Source of the DNA: Bacteroidota bacterium
Lineage (GTDB): Bacteria; Bacteroidota; Bacteroidia; B-17B0; Aurantibacillaceae
Direction: 5' to 3'
Length of the DNA: 64,000 nucleotides
Assembly (NCBI GenBank): GCA_020403265.1
Contig: JADBXZ010000054.1
Coordinates: forward strand, 62,001-126,000
Shown one piece after another: positions 27,080 through 36,439 of this stretch. The translations under genes were made by a program, and so were the position numbers. The notes under the pieces are model-generated. The model was not told the DNA's origin, did no database searches, and saw only the letters and a list, made by a program, of their open reading frames with translations. How positions within the stretch are numbered: position 1 is the first letter of the stretch; each line of letters opens with the position of its first letter.

Positions 27080-28786
27080 TTATTTTTCGATAACTAATTT
27101 TTGAGTAGATTTTTGTTGACCGTTGCTAACTGTAACAAAATAAACACCCTTAGCTAAATTAGCTGTATTAATTGTATTCGTTTCTGTGGCATTTTTCACA
27201 GTTAAAACAACTTGTCCTAAAGCGTTAATTACATCAATACTTGTATTTTCAGCATTAGCAATAGAAACAGTCAAGAAATCTTTTGCAGGATTTGGATACA
27301 AGCTTAAGTTTACGATGTTATTTTTAACTTCAGTTAAACCAACGCTTGTAGCAGTACAAGTTCCTTGGAACATTGGCTTAATACCTAAGAAACCAAGCGA
27401 TGAGTTTTGAGCAACTGGCGCACCACCAGCGATTGGCTGAGAAAATAGTGTTTGAGGAGGTACTTGATTTGTAGCTGATGTAAAAGAAGCTACAGGGAAG
27501 TAACCAACTGCATTAGAAGGTTGGGCTACACCAATATAGTAATCTTCATTGGCATTAAGCGCTAAAGGCGCAGCCATTGTAAAAGAGGTGTATGTAGTTA
27601 AATTGGCATTCGCAATAGTTACAGTTCCTGTGGTACCGATAATAGTACCAACACTGTTTGATACTACAGCGTACATATTATTGCCTAAATTAGAAGTTGG
27701 AGTAGAGATAGCAACTGCAATTGAAGTTAAAGTTGCTGCTGCTTGAAATCTCATTTTGTTACTTAAAATACCTTGACCTGTGTTGTAACCGATTCCATTA
27801 CCAAACAATGCCCCGCCAACATCTGGACCGGATGCTTGACCATTACAATTAATTGTTTGAGAAATTGAAGCTAAATTATTCGCGTTATTTTGGTCAGATA
27901 ATACAGAAACACTGATGTTTGCTACACCGGTTAAGGTTGAAGCATAGGAATACGGTGTAAAAGTAACCATTGTACTTGCGCCAGAAGCTAAAGAAGGAAC
28001 AATTAATGCTGCAGTATGCGTAACAGCACCTGTAACACCTAAACCAACGCCTACATTGTTTAATGTTGCATTCGAGTTATTTCTGATTTCTGCCATAACA
28101 GCGTGAGTTGTACTAACGCGTGTTGCAATAACTTGAGGACTTGTGATAAAGGTAACACCAATATCATTCGTAACCGTGTTAACTGCTCCAAATCTGAATA
28201 AAGGTCTGAAAGCAGTTGTACCAAGAGCAGGCGCTGCAATCGTAGAACTAGCTCCGGTAGCACCTTGAGTTGAAGGACCACTGTATGCCGTATAAATAGC
28301 AGCTGAAGCACTGGTAACTGCAGCAGTATATTCATAGGCTACATTAATACCTTGTCCTGGTGAGTAGGTGAAAGTAGTAGAAAGCGGAAAATCAATAGTG
28401 GTAGCTGTTGGTACAACTGGAATATTATATGTTCCACTATAAACTTGCGTCATACCACCTGTAGTCCATGTTGTACCATTTGTATATGAAGTAGCAGGAG
28501 TATTTTGTAAGTATATTGTTAATGTACCATTTGCTGCTGCATTAACACCATTTGTAAGAACAAATCCAAATGATTGAACTGTTGCACTTAACGAACTAAG
28601 TTCGGATGCCGGAACAAAATATTGACCACGCATCACAGTATGTGCTACAGTTCCGTTTGGTGCTCTTAAACCAGAAGTACCGTTAGCAGAACTAGTTGCA
28701 GGAGCAGTAACTGCAATGAACGGCTGCGCCATTAAAGACCCAAAGGTCATCAAGGATGCAAAAATTGATAATGTAGATTTTTTCAT
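27080..28786 (-). CDS. Secreted protein with T9SS type A sorting domain
   Basis: 568 residues. A signal peptide (ending SLMAQP at about residue 20) and a C-terminal type A sorting domain (LSLYPNPAKDFLTVSI near residue 495, then LAKGVYFVTVSNGQQKSTQK) mark it as cargo of the type IX secretion system. It is exported across the outer membrane and anchored or released. The body is Ala/Thr/Val/Asn-rich and beta-strand-like, with an Ig-like CARDB-type stretch (about 210-320) and no catalytic motif. It is probably a surface or matrix protein. Confidence 0.85.
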   Translation of the reverse strand: MKKSTLSIFASLMTFGSLMAQPFIAVTAPATSSANGTSGLRAPNGTVAHTVMRGQYFVPASELSSLSATVQSFGFVLTNGVNAAANGTLTIYLQNTPATSYTNGTTWTTGGMTQVYSGTYNIPVVPTATTIDFPLSTTFTYSPGQGINVAYEYTAAVTSASAAIYTAYSGPSTQGATGASSTIAAPALGTTAFRPLFRFGAVNTVTNDIGVTFITSPQVIATRVSTTHAVMAEIRNNSNATLNNVGVGLGVTGAVTHTAALIVPSLASGASTMVTFTPYSYASTLTGVANISVSVLSDQNNANNLASISQTINCNGQASGPDVGGALFGNGIGYNTGQGILSNKMRFQAAATLTSIAVAISTPTSNLGNNMYAVVSNSVGTIIGTTGTVTIANANLTTYTSFTMAAPLALNANEDYYIGVAQPSNAVGYFPVASFTSATNQVPPQTLFSQPIAGGAPVAQNSSLGFLGIKPMFQGTCTATSVGLTEVKNNIVNLSLYPNPAKDFLTVSIANAENTSIDVINALGQVVLTVKNATETNTINTANLAKGVYFVTVSNGQQKSTQKLVIEK

Positions 28787-28924
28787 TTTATTTTTTTTAA
28801 TTAATTAGACATGTAAAGATAGTAATTTTTTCTTATAAATTTCATAAATAATTAACTTTTAGAATTCGCCTTATAAATTTGTACTTAATCGATTTAGCCA
28901 TCGAAATGGCAATAATTATTTCAT

Positions 28925-29302
28925 TTACTTATTTCCCTTTACCAAAAACCACCATAAAGCCACATATACAGCTTCCGGCTTGGCTCCTTTAATGTCATTA
29001 GTAACGTCGCTCATTTTGGCAATGGTACTGTTGCTTGAATTTCTTATATCATTTCCATCTACACGTAATACGCTTGAGTTGCTTGAATTTCTGATGGTTT
29101 TTCCATCACTATCAACATGCCCCACAGAACTATTACTTGAGTTACGGATGGTTCGACCATCAGAATCAATTCTCCCTACTGATGAATTACTGGAATTTCT
29201 TAAAGTTTTACCATCACTATCCATTTTATATTGTGCAGAAGCGATTGAAGAAATGGTCGTTAATGCTAAGGTAGCAATGGCGATTTTAAATGATTGTTTC
29301 AT
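28925..29302 (-). CDS. Secreted repeat protein (18-residue IRNSSNSS repeats)
   Basis: 125 residues with a signal peptide ending SIASAQ (about residue 24). The mature part is four near-identical 18-residue repeats of the pattern DSDGKTIRNSSNSSVGRV, the last degenerate (DGNDIRNSSNSTIAKM). A C-terminal segment ending VYVALWWFLVKGNK follows. The repeat pattern suggests one short beta-blade per unit, resembling proteins annotated elsewhere as 5-fold beta-flower; that link is from memory and only tentative. Function is unknown. Confidence 0.75.
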   Translation of the reverse strand: MKQSFKIAIATLALTTISSIASAQYKMDSDGKTLRNSSNSSVGRIDSDGRTIRNSSNSSVGHVDSDGKTIRNSSNSSVLRVDGNDIRNSSNSTIAKMSDVTNDIKGAKPEAVYVALWWFLVKGNK

Positions 29303-29374
29303 GATTTTTGATTTTAAATTTAAAGCAAGCTATAAATTTATTAAATCAAAATCAAGTGAAGGTGAAGATTATTC

Positions 29375-30331
29375 TTAATTCCCAAAAAGGCTATCAACAA
29401 ATTCAGCCGAATTAAAAACTTGTAAATCCGTCATTTTTTCGCCTACTCCAATAAATTTAACAGGTATTTTAAATTCATCGCTTATTCCAATCACTACACC
29501 ACCTTTAGCAGTTCCATCGAGTTTTGTAACAGCTAATGCTGTTACTTCTGTTGCCGCTGTAAATTGTTTACATTGTTCAACCGCATTCTGCCCGGTGCTC
29601 CCGTCTAGTATTAAAAGCACCTCGTGTGGGGCATCTGGCAAAACTTTTTTCATTACATTTTTAATTTTAGTTAACTCATTCATTAAATTAACCTTATTAT
29701 GTAACCTTCCGGCTGTATCAATGATAACAATATCTGCTCCTTTTGCTTTAGCGCTTGTTAATGTGTCAAACGCTACACTGGCCGGGTCCGCTCCCATCCC
29801 CTGACTTACAATTTCAACACCTACGCGTTCACTCCATATTTTTAGCTGGTCAACAGCTGCAGCTCTGAATGTATCTGCTGCCCCTAGAACAACCTTTTTC
29901 CCTGCGGATTTATATTGATAAGCCAACTTTCCAATTGAGGTAGTTTTACCAACACCATTAACCCCTACTACCATTATGACATGCGGAGATTTTAAATTCT
30001 CCTCATTAAAGTTGATGCCTTTATTAGAATTACTTTCTAACAACAATTGTGTTATTTCATCCTTCAAAATAACATTTAGTTCGTTACTGGAAACGTATTT
30101 ATCGCGTTTAACCCTTGCCTCAATCCGTTGAATAATTTTTACAGTAGTGTTTACGCCTACATCACCTGAAATAAGAATTTCCTCTAAATTATCAAGAACA
30201 TCAGCATCAACAGCACTTTTGCCTGCTATGGCTTTAGAAAGTTTTCCGAAAAAACTCTCTTTGGTTTTTTGCAAACCAGAATCTAAACTTTGCTTATCTT
30301 CTTTGCTAAATAATTTGGAGAAAAAACCCAT
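29375..30331 (-). CDS. ftsY: Signal recognition particle receptor FtsY
   Basis: A 318-residue SRP GTPase that docks ribosome-nascent chain-SRP complexes at SecYEG. It has an N domain (about 1-100) followed by the G domain: P-loop GVNGVGKTTSIGKLA, DTFRAAAVDQL, DTAGRLHNKVNLMNEL and TKLDGTAKGG. The long acidic A domain of E. coli FtsY is absent, as is normal in Bacteroidota. It lies downstream of the rpmB-rpmG-DUF4295 genes on the same strand but behind a strong terminator. Confidence 0.97.
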   Translation of the reverse strand: MGFFSKLFSKEDKQSLDSGLQKTKESFFGKLSKAIAGKSAVDADVLDNLEEILISGDVGVNTTVKIIQRIEARVKRDKYVSSNELNVILKDEITQLLLESNSNKGINFNEENLKSPHVIMVVGVNGVGKTTSIGKLAYQYKSAGKKVVLGAADTFRAAAVDQLKIWSERVGVEIVSQGMGADPASVAFDTLTSAKAKGADIVIIDTAGRLHNKVNLMNELTKIKNVMKKVLPDAPHEVLLILDGSTGQNAVEQCKQFTAATEVTALAVTKLDGTAKGGVVIGISDEFKIPVKFIGVGEKMTDLQVFNSAEFVDSLFGN

Positions 30332-30353
30332 GATTTGAGACGTATATAAACTA

Positions 30354-30387
30354 AAAAATTCTTTCCAGCAAAGGAAAGAATTTTTTC
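30354..30387 (-). terminator. Rho-independent terminator of the rpmB operon
   Basis: A perfect 14-bp stem, AAAAAATTCTTTCC/GGAAAGAATTTTTT, has a 6-base loop. It lies 22 bases after the DUF4295 stop and just before the ftsY start, so ftsY expression depends on read-through or its own promoter. Confidence 0.85.
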
Positions 30388-30409
30388 AGAAAGATTCTGT
30401 AAAAATCTA

Positions 30410-30565
30410 TTATTTTGATTTTAAGAAATCAGCCACGTGATCATTATGGACAACTTCTTCCTTGAATGAATAAGCACCAGTTTTTGGTGACTTTACCATT
30501 TTAATAACCTTGGTAAAAGAATTTCCTTTTCCGGTTTTTAGTGTTGCAACTACTTTTTTAGCCAT
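30410..30565 (-). CDS. Small basic DUF4295-type protein, probably ribosome-associated
   Basis: A 51-residue protein, MAKKVVATLKTGKGNSFTKV and onward, ending VADFLKSK. It is Lys-rich and matches the short protein that follows rpmG in most Bacteroidota genomes (DUF4295). The conserved linkage to L28 and L33 suggests a ribosomal or ribosome-associated role, which is an inference. It starts 17 bases after the rpmG stop. Confidence 0.88.
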   Translation of the reverse strand: MAKKVVATLKTGKGNSFTKVIKMVKSPKTGAYSFKEEVVHNDHVADFLKSK

Positions 30566-30582
30566 TGTCTTATGCCTTTAAA

Positions 30583-30765
30583 TTATTTAATTTCTTTATG
30601 AACTGTCATCTTTCTTAAGATTGGATTGAATTTTTTTAACTCAATACGCTCAGATGTATTCTTTTTGTTTTTTGTAGTGATGTAACGAGATGTTCCCGGC
30701 TTACCACTTTCTTTATGTTCAGTACACTCTAAAATTACTTGTACTCTATTACCTTTTTTTGCCAT
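30583..30765 (-). CDS. rpmG: 50S ribosomal protein L33
   Basis: 60 residues: [20 protein letters not shown], then [24 protein letters not shown]. This is a large-subunit ribosomal protein near the E site. Only one cysteine of the zinc-ribbon pattern remains (ECTEH), so this is the zinc-independent (C-minus) form. It is the middle gene of rpmB-rpmG-DUF4295. Confidence 0.97.
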   Translation of the reverse strand: MAKKGNRVQVILECTEHKESGKPGTSRYITTKNKKNTSERIELKKFNPILRKMTVHKEIK

Positions 30766-30786
30766 GACTCTTTAATTTAAAAATGA

Positions 30787-31023
30787 TTAACGCAAAATAC
30801 CGTTTGCTTTAGCATCTTGCAAACAGGCATAAATACCTTTTTTGTTGATGTTTTTTATTGCTGAGGTTGAAACGCGCAAGGTTACCCACTCGTTTGTTTC
30901 AGGCACATAAAAACGTTTACGCTTTAAATTTACTTTAAACTGGCGCGGAGTTTTTGTGTTTGAAAAGGAAACATGGTTCCCTCCCATTGCTTTTTTACCT
31001 GTTAATTGACAAATACGTGACAT
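30787..31023 (-). CDS. rpmB: 50S ribosomal protein L28
   Basis: 78 residues. It begins MSRICQLTGKKAMGGNHVSF and contains NTKTPRQFKVNLKRKRFYVP, the standard L28 core. It lacks the CxxC zinc pairs. It is the first gene of the operon, with a good promoter 43 bases upstream. Confidence 0.97.
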   Translation of the reverse strand: MSRICQLTGKKAMGGNHVSFSNTKTPRQFKVNLKRKRFYVPETNEWVTLRVSTSAIKNINKKGIYACLQDAKANGILR

Positions 31024-31065
31024 ACTATTACTACACTAAATTGTTATTCTCCTAAAATAGGGGTG

Positions 31066-31097
31066 CAAATATACAACAAGATTTTGAATTCACCAAA
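31066..31097 (-). promoter_or_regulatory. Promoter of rpmB-rpmG-DUF4295
   Basis: On the minus strand TTTG (31097-31094), a 20-base spacer and TATATTTG (31073-31066) match both elements of the Bacteroidota promoter consensus. Confidence 0.6.
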
Positions 31098-31753
31098 AAT
31101 TTATTAAAATATTATAAATCAGTTGATTGCGATCGAAAATCATAATTATTACATTAAACCCTTTTTATTCATTTGGATTTCCAAATAAATAAACGATGTA
31201 AGAAAATTAAATTAAATTTCAACTAAAGCAATCAATTAATTATCAACGTTGTTGTTCCTAAAAAATAAGTTAATCTAACCAATAAATCCACCGATAAACT
31301 ATCACTAATATAAAATAGATCAGCTGTAAATCTATTTATATTTTTTATCCGAAATTAGACATTAGAAGTCAATTGTATTGACGAACTATCTGTCTTATTG
31401 TGGGTAATTCCTGCGAAAGGTCAGGACAGACCCAGTTTAATGTTTGTTACCTTTTCTTAATATTCTTATAAGCTTGAACCCAGAATTATAAAATCACCTG
31501 TTTGGTGAAATGAAATGGAGTCAAATGGGTTGATTTTATTAATCGTTTATGCAATTGAAGATTTCAATTGTCTGTTAAGGCTTTATAGTTTTTTTTTATA
31601 TTTTTTTTAGTTTACTCTCTAAAAACTAACATTCACTCGGCACAAAAAAATTAGCTAGTAAATCCACCCTATTCAATCAATATACTACTAAGTCAAATAA
31701 TTCCTCAAAAAAATTACAATTACTAGTATTAGTTTTACAAAAAATTATTTAAT
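31098..31753 (+). other. 656-base non-coding stretch between rpmB and a T9SS adhesin
   Basis: Very AT-rich and without an open frame of convincing length on either strand. It separates divergent genes but is far longer than two promoters need. The only clear structure is a hairpin with T-tract at 31307-31349. No tRNA, riboswitch or repeat unit was recognised. Confidence 0.6.
31307..31349 (+). terminator. Orphan terminator-like hairpin
   Basis: AATATAAAATAGAT and ATCTATTTATATT pair over 13 bp with one bulged A and a loop of about 9 bases. A T-rich tail (TTTTTTAT) follows. No gene ends nearby on the plus strand, so it may mark the 3' end of a small RNA. Confidence 0.4.
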
Positions 31754-34726
31754 ATGTTTAAAAATATCTTAATTACCTTTTCTCTTTTAGTGTTTGCGTT
31801 AAATACTTCAAAAGCTTGTCATGGACTTCCGTTAGTAGGATACAATGTAAATGTAGGGGCGACCGGAGTGACGGTTACTGCCAATTCAAATCCTGCCACA
31901 TGCGGATGTGGGCCTTATTGGCTTCAAACAGAAATTTCTTGTAGTCCTACATTTGTAGGTCAGACTATGCCAAATTGTTTACTAAGTACTTTACAAACTT
32001 GGACATCAACATCAACTACTCATTTAAATTACCCTTACTATAATAGTTTACTAAATGTTCCGGGGCATAACGCCGCCAGCGGTTGGATGGATAACTGTAC
32101 AACGGAGCCTTATCATCCTGTCGTGATCCCGTTTTCCAATTTATGTCCTGGTAAAGTATACTATATAAGATCTCGAGAAGTAGTGGCAGGTAGTTTCGGT
32201 ACATTAGGTCCATGGTCTGCAGTAAATTCATTTACTGTGCCGGGTACTGCAATTACTCCACCACCAAACTCGTTAAATTTAAGTTTAACTGCTAACCCAA
32301 CACCGGTTATTTGTTGTGGTAATGTTGTACTAACTGCAGTTATTACCGGCACCAATTGGGGTCAATGTTTAGGTAACGTTCCTTCTTGTGAGAGAAATAT
32401 GACTGTTACTCCAACATTTAGTTGGACATCCAATTTACCGGTTACTACTGGTGCAGGTACCTCTACAACATTTACAACAAGTGTTAATACCCTAACTGTA
32501 TTAAATTTATCTACAACAACTACCTTTAGTCTTTGGATTTCTTATTTATGCACCGGCCCATCTGGTAGTTTTACCTACACTCCGCCATCAGCTGTTCCAA
32601 TTATTTTTCCAATGAGTTCAATAAGCTCAAGCAACATTGCCACTCCATTCACTACAGCGCCGGCATCAGCGATCTGGACACAAGCTTTAAACCAGTGTTT
32701 AACTGCCGGACCATGTATATGTAGCTCCAATCAGCCTGCTGTAATTACAGTTCCGGTTATCAATATACCTCCAACAATTAACCCTACCGTAACTGCAAAT
32801 ACTTGTTTATCTAATCCTTCTTTTACATTTACAGAATTGGCTCCAACACCAAGTAATTTTAATGTAACTTGGAATTTTGGCGATGGAAGCCCTGTAGCTA
32901 CAGGAACAAATGTTACTCACAACTATTCAGCATCTGGTGTTTATACTGTAACAGTTACTAAAAGCAGTTGTGGTCCATGTACTGCGAGTTCATCATTTAC
33001 TATTCAGGTATTGCCTGCACCAAGCATTTCCCCATCAGTTAACTCACCAGTTTGTATAGGTGGCACAGCTAATTTTAATGCGAGTAATATTTCTATTGCT
33101 ACGTATTCTTGGAGTGGTCCATCATCTTTTATATCAAATAACTCTAATCCGTCGATTAACAACATTGGAACAATTAACTCAGGTATTTATACGGTTGCTG
33201 TAACAGGAACTAATGGTTGCGTTAGCTCCAATACAATTCAACTTTCGACCTATCAAGCAAACATTAATGCTAATGCCAATACCACTGTTTGTGTTGGCAA
33301 TGTGATTAACTTAACCGCTAGTGGTACCGGATCTTTTTATTGGACAGGTCCGAACTCATTTTCATCTAGTTCACAAAATCCAACCTTAACTGCAAATAAT
33401 GGTAGTGGTGGAGTGTATTTAGTTACTGCCACCCTAACAGGTGGATGTTTGGCAAGTGCAAGTACAAGTATTACAATGGCTTCAACCAATGTGACAGCAT
33501 CGCATAATGGTCCTGCGTGTGCAGGAAGTAATTTTACACTTATTGCTAATGGTCCGGGAACCTATGTTTGGAGTGGTCCGGGTGGATTTAGTTCAAGTGC
33601 TCAAAATCCTGTAATAACAAATCCTACTGCAAATGCCGGAGGAATTTATACAGTAACGGCTACCAACTCATTAGGCTGTGTAGCTACTGCTACAACCTTA
33701 ATTACGATTCCTTCTTCAAAAATCTTATATCCAAGCGGTAGTGGCATTATTTGTGAAGGCGGTTCGTTAAACTTTGAAACAAAAGAGGGGGGCACCCTAT
33801 ACTCTTGGAATGGACCAAATGGTTTTTACTCAAGTAATGCTAACACGGTTCTTCAAGATGCTCAATTGGCGCATACAGGTACTTATACCATCACAATAAA
33901 AGACATGAATGGGTGCGAGGCTAAAGGAACCTTAACCGTAATTGTTAATCCAATTCCGAAAATTGAAGTAGATTATTCAAAAGCTAAATCAGCTTGTGCT
34001 CCGGTATGTGATATGGAATTTGCATTAAAAAACAGTTCACAAATTGCAGATATTAAATGGACATTTGGTAATGGTAAAGAGTCTATTGACTTAAATCCAA
34101 AAAATATATGCTTCAATAAAGGAGGTAATTATCCAATTAATGTAAAAGTTACAGGTAAAAATGGTTGTGTTGCTACTCACAATAATTCCATTGAAATATT
34201 TAACACTCCAACAGCTGATTTCAGCTACTCTACATTAAATAGCTGGGTAAATGGTGAAGTGAAATTCAGCGATGCCTCAACAGGTGCCACTATAAATAAT
34301 TGGGATTGGAATTTCCATAATGCGGCAAACTATCAAACTCAACAGGTTAACTACACTTACCAAGATAGCGGTAGTTATAATGTTTCTTTAACAGTTATGT
34401 CAATTAACGGTTGTAAATCATCTGTTACCAAAAAAATTGTAATTGAAGACGAAAATTTAATATATGTACCAAATGCATTTACACCAAACGGTGATGGATC
34501 TAACGATGTATTTATGGCCGTATCAAGAAGTCAAATAAAATTTGAAATGCAAATTTTTAATAGAGGAGGTCAATTAATATTTCAATCTTCGGACATTAAC
34601 AAAGGCTGGGATGGCACGTTTAAAGGTCAGTTAGCTGAGAATAATGTATATGTTTATAAAATCACTTACATTACTAAAAATTCGAAAGCCAAAACTATTA
34701 CAGGCAGTGTAACTTTGGTTCGATAA
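31754..34726 (+). CDS. Gliding-motility-associated (CHU_C) type B T9SS adhesin with PKD/Ig-like repeats
   Basis: 990 residues. The signal peptide ends TSKAC near residue 22. The body contains PKD-type domains (WNFGDGSPVATG near 372; WTFGNG near 765; WDWNFHN near 850) and Ig-like repeats with the pattern YxWSGPxxFxSxxxNPxI and conserved Cys (about 430-730). The C-terminal CHU_C domain (VPNAFTPNGDGSNDVF from about 898) is the type B T9SS sorting signal that targets large adhesins to the surface. It is probably a surface adhesin or matrix protein. No ATP- or substrate-binding motif is seen. A terminator follows. Confidence 0.92.
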   Translation: MFKNILITFSLLVFALNTSKACHGLPLVGYNVNVGATGVTVTANSNPATCGCGPYWLQTEISCSPTFVGQTMPNCLLSTLQTWTSTSTTHLNYPYYNSLLNVPGHNAASGWMDNCTTEPYHPVVIPFSNLCPGKVYYIRSREVVAGSFGTLGPWSAVNSFTVPGTAITPPPNSLNLSLTANPTPVICCGNVVLTAVITGTNWGQCLGNVPSCERNMTVTPTFSWTSNLPVTTGAGTSTTFTTSVNTLTVLNLSTTTTFSLWISYLCTGPSGSFTYTPPSAVPIIFPMSSISSSNIATPFTTAPASAIWTQALNQCLTAGPCICSSNQPAVITVPVINIPPTINPTVTANTCLSNPSFTFTELAPTPSNFNVTWNFGDGSPVATGTNVTHNYSASGVYTVTVTKSSCGPCTASSSFTIQVLPAPSISPSVNSPVCIGGTANFNASNISIATYSWSGPSSFISNNSNPSINNIGTINSGIYTVAVTGTNGCVSSNTIQLSTYQANINANANTTVCVGNVINLTASGTGSFYWTGPNSFSSSSQNPTLTANNGSGGVYLVTATLTGGCLASASTSITMASTNVTASHNGPACAGSNFTLIANGPGTYVWSGPGGFSSSAQNPVITNPTANAGGIYTVTATNSLGCVATATTLITIPSSKILYPSGSGIICEGGSLNFETKEGGTLYSWNGPNGFYSSNANTVLQDAQLAHTGTYTITIKDMNGCEAKGTLTVIVNPIPKIEVDYSKAKSACAPVCDMEFALKNSSQIADIKWTFGNGKESIDLNPKNICFNKGGNYPINVKVTGKNGCVATHNNSIEIFNTPTADFSYSTLNSWVNGEVKFSDASTGATINNWDWNFHNAANYQTQQVNYTYQDSGSYNVSLTVMSINGCKSSVTKKIVIEDENLIYVPNAFTPNGDGSNDVFMAVSRSQIKFEMQIFNRGGQLIFQSSDINKGWDGTFKGQLAENNVYVYKITYITKNSKAKTITGSVTLVR

Positions 34727-34743
34727 AAATTTATAATTAACTT

Positions 34744-34774
34744 TAAAGCTCAGGAAATATCCTGAGCTTTTTTA
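34744..34774 (+). terminator. Rho-independent terminator
   Basis: The stem AAAGCTCAGGA/TCCTGAGCTTT has a short loop and a T-run. It lies 17 bases after the adhesin stop and just upstream of the SBBP gene, so the SBBP gene is not simply cotranscribed. Confidence 0.85.
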
Positions 34775-34789
34775 TTTTAACAAAAAAAC

Positions 34790-36436
34790 ATGTCAAAGCC
34801 ATTAGCAATAATTTTAGGAATTCTTTTTTCGCTCATTGTAAAGACTCAAACTTGTAACAATTATTTTACTACGTATTATGGTGATGATGGATCAGATGAT
34901 ATCAAGGGCATTGCAATGGATGCAACAAACAACACATACTGTATCCATCAAACTAATAGTGCAAGTTTAACAACTACAACTGCGGCAATAACACCAACAT
35001 TTAGTGGCTTTTATGATGCTTATATAAACAAATTTGACAGTTGCGGCAATTTAATTTGGGCTACCTACCTTGGCACCAATGGATTTGAAAGCGGTGAAAA
35101 AATCGCTATTTCACCGGATGGCAATATTGTTTTTACTGGTTATTCAAGTGATAATGGTTTACCAACATTGGCTGCGCAGCAACCAAGTAATAATGGCTCA
35201 TACGACTGTTTTGTTGGCAAAATTTCGCCAAACGGTAATTTAATTTGGTTAACTTATTTCGGAAAAAGTGGTGGTGAATTTTCATACGACATTAAAACGG
35301 ATGCAGCGGGTAATATTTTTATCGGAGGAACAACCACCTCAACTAATTTAGCCACACCTATGGCATTTCAATCAACACATGGAGGAGGAACTGATGCCTT
35401 TATTGCTAAATTTAGTAGTTCTGGTAACTTGCTATGGTGTACTTATTATGGAGGATCTTCAAGTGAAGATATTCATGCATTAGACATCGATGTATTTGGA
35501 AATGTAATTGGTGTTGGAGAGAGTAATAGTTTTAATTTAAATACAACAGCGGGTTGCATACAACCAAGTAAGGGCAACATGGCAGATATTTACATTATTA
35601 AATTTGATAATAATGGAAATCGAATTTTTTCAACTTATTTTGGTGGTAATGCAATTGATGACTGTAACGGACTAGCAACCGATAATGTCGGAAATATATA
35701 TTTAGGCGGTCAAACTCAAAGTACTAATTTTAGTGTTACTGCAACTGCAACACAAACTACCTTAGCTGGTTTTACAGACATGATTTTAGCTAAACTATCG
35801 CCAACAGGTGCCTTGCTTTATAGCTCGTATTTTGGTGGTGCTGAAATTGACATTATCATTAGGGGCAAATCCTATAACAATCAAATTTATTTTATTGGAA
35901 GTTCCAGTTCACCAACAATGCCAGTAGTTGCCGCCGGAACCAATAGTGTATTGCAAAATCAACAAAATCATTTTATTATCACAACAAATTACTTAGGAAC
36001 AGTACAAATGGCAAAATATTACGGAGGTAGCGCCTCAGGCACAGATATTAGTAGTGATCTTTCAATCAGTAAGAATACGATAACATTATCAGGTAAAAGC
36101 ACATCAACACTTTATCCAGTAACCCCAGGTGCTTATCAAACAATACACAAGGGTAACGAAGATGGCGTTTTAACCAAAATTGCTTATACGAACACCTTAA
36201 GTTCGGTTGGAAAATCAGAAACCTCAGCGATTGAGCCATTTAGCGTTTTTCCAAATCCTACAAATAGTTTTATTATCGTAAAAGCTTCTGCTAGTATTAT
36301 CGAAAACTTAATTTTTGATTGCCACGGTTTACTTCTACTAAAAACTAAAGAGAATACGATTAACTTGACGGAATACACCCCTGGTATTTATTTTATAAAA
36401 AATAATTTAGGTTGTAAAAAAATAATCAAAAACTAA
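34790..36436 (+). CDS. SBBP-repeat protein with T9SS type A sorting domain
   Basis: 548 residues with a signal peptide ending about residue 20 (VKTQT). At least five SBBP (beta-propeller-related) repeats are visible between about residues 75 and 390, each with a WATYLG/YSSYFGG start and a GNIFIGGTT-type end. A C-terminal type A sorting domain begins at FSVFPNPTNSFIIV (about 482) and ends TPGIYFIKNNLG. It is predicted to be secreted by T9SS to the cell surface. Such propeller proteins are often binding or matrix proteins. The start is only 15 bases after the preceding terminator. Confidence 0.88.
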   Translation: MSKPLAIILGILFSLIVKTQTCNNYFTTYYGDDGSDDIKGIAMDATNNTYCIHQTNSASLTTTTAAITPTFSGFYDAYINKFDSCGNLIWATYLGTNGFESGEKIAISPDGNIVFTGYSSDNGLPTLAAQQPSNNGSYDCFVGKISPNGNLIWLTYFGKSGGEFSYDIKTDAAGNIFIGGTTTSTNLATPMAFQSTHGGGTDAFIAKFSSSGNLLWCTYYGGSSSEDIHALDIDVFGNVIGVGESNSFNLNTTAGCIQPSKGNMADIYIIKFDNNGNRIFSTYFGGNAIDDCNGLATDNVGNIYLGGQTQSTNFSVTATATQTTLAGFTDMILAKLSPTGALLYSSYFGGAEIDIIIRGKSYNNQIYFIGSSSSPTMPVVAAGTNSVLQNQQNHFIITTNYLGTVQMAKYYGGSASGTDISSDLSISKNTITLSGKSTSTLYPVTPGAYQTIHKGNEDGVLTKIAYTNTLSSVGKSETSAIEPFSVFPNPTNSFIIVKASASIIENLIFDCHGLLLLKTKENTINLTEYTPGIYFIKNNLGCKKIIKN

Positions 36437-36439
36437 GGT

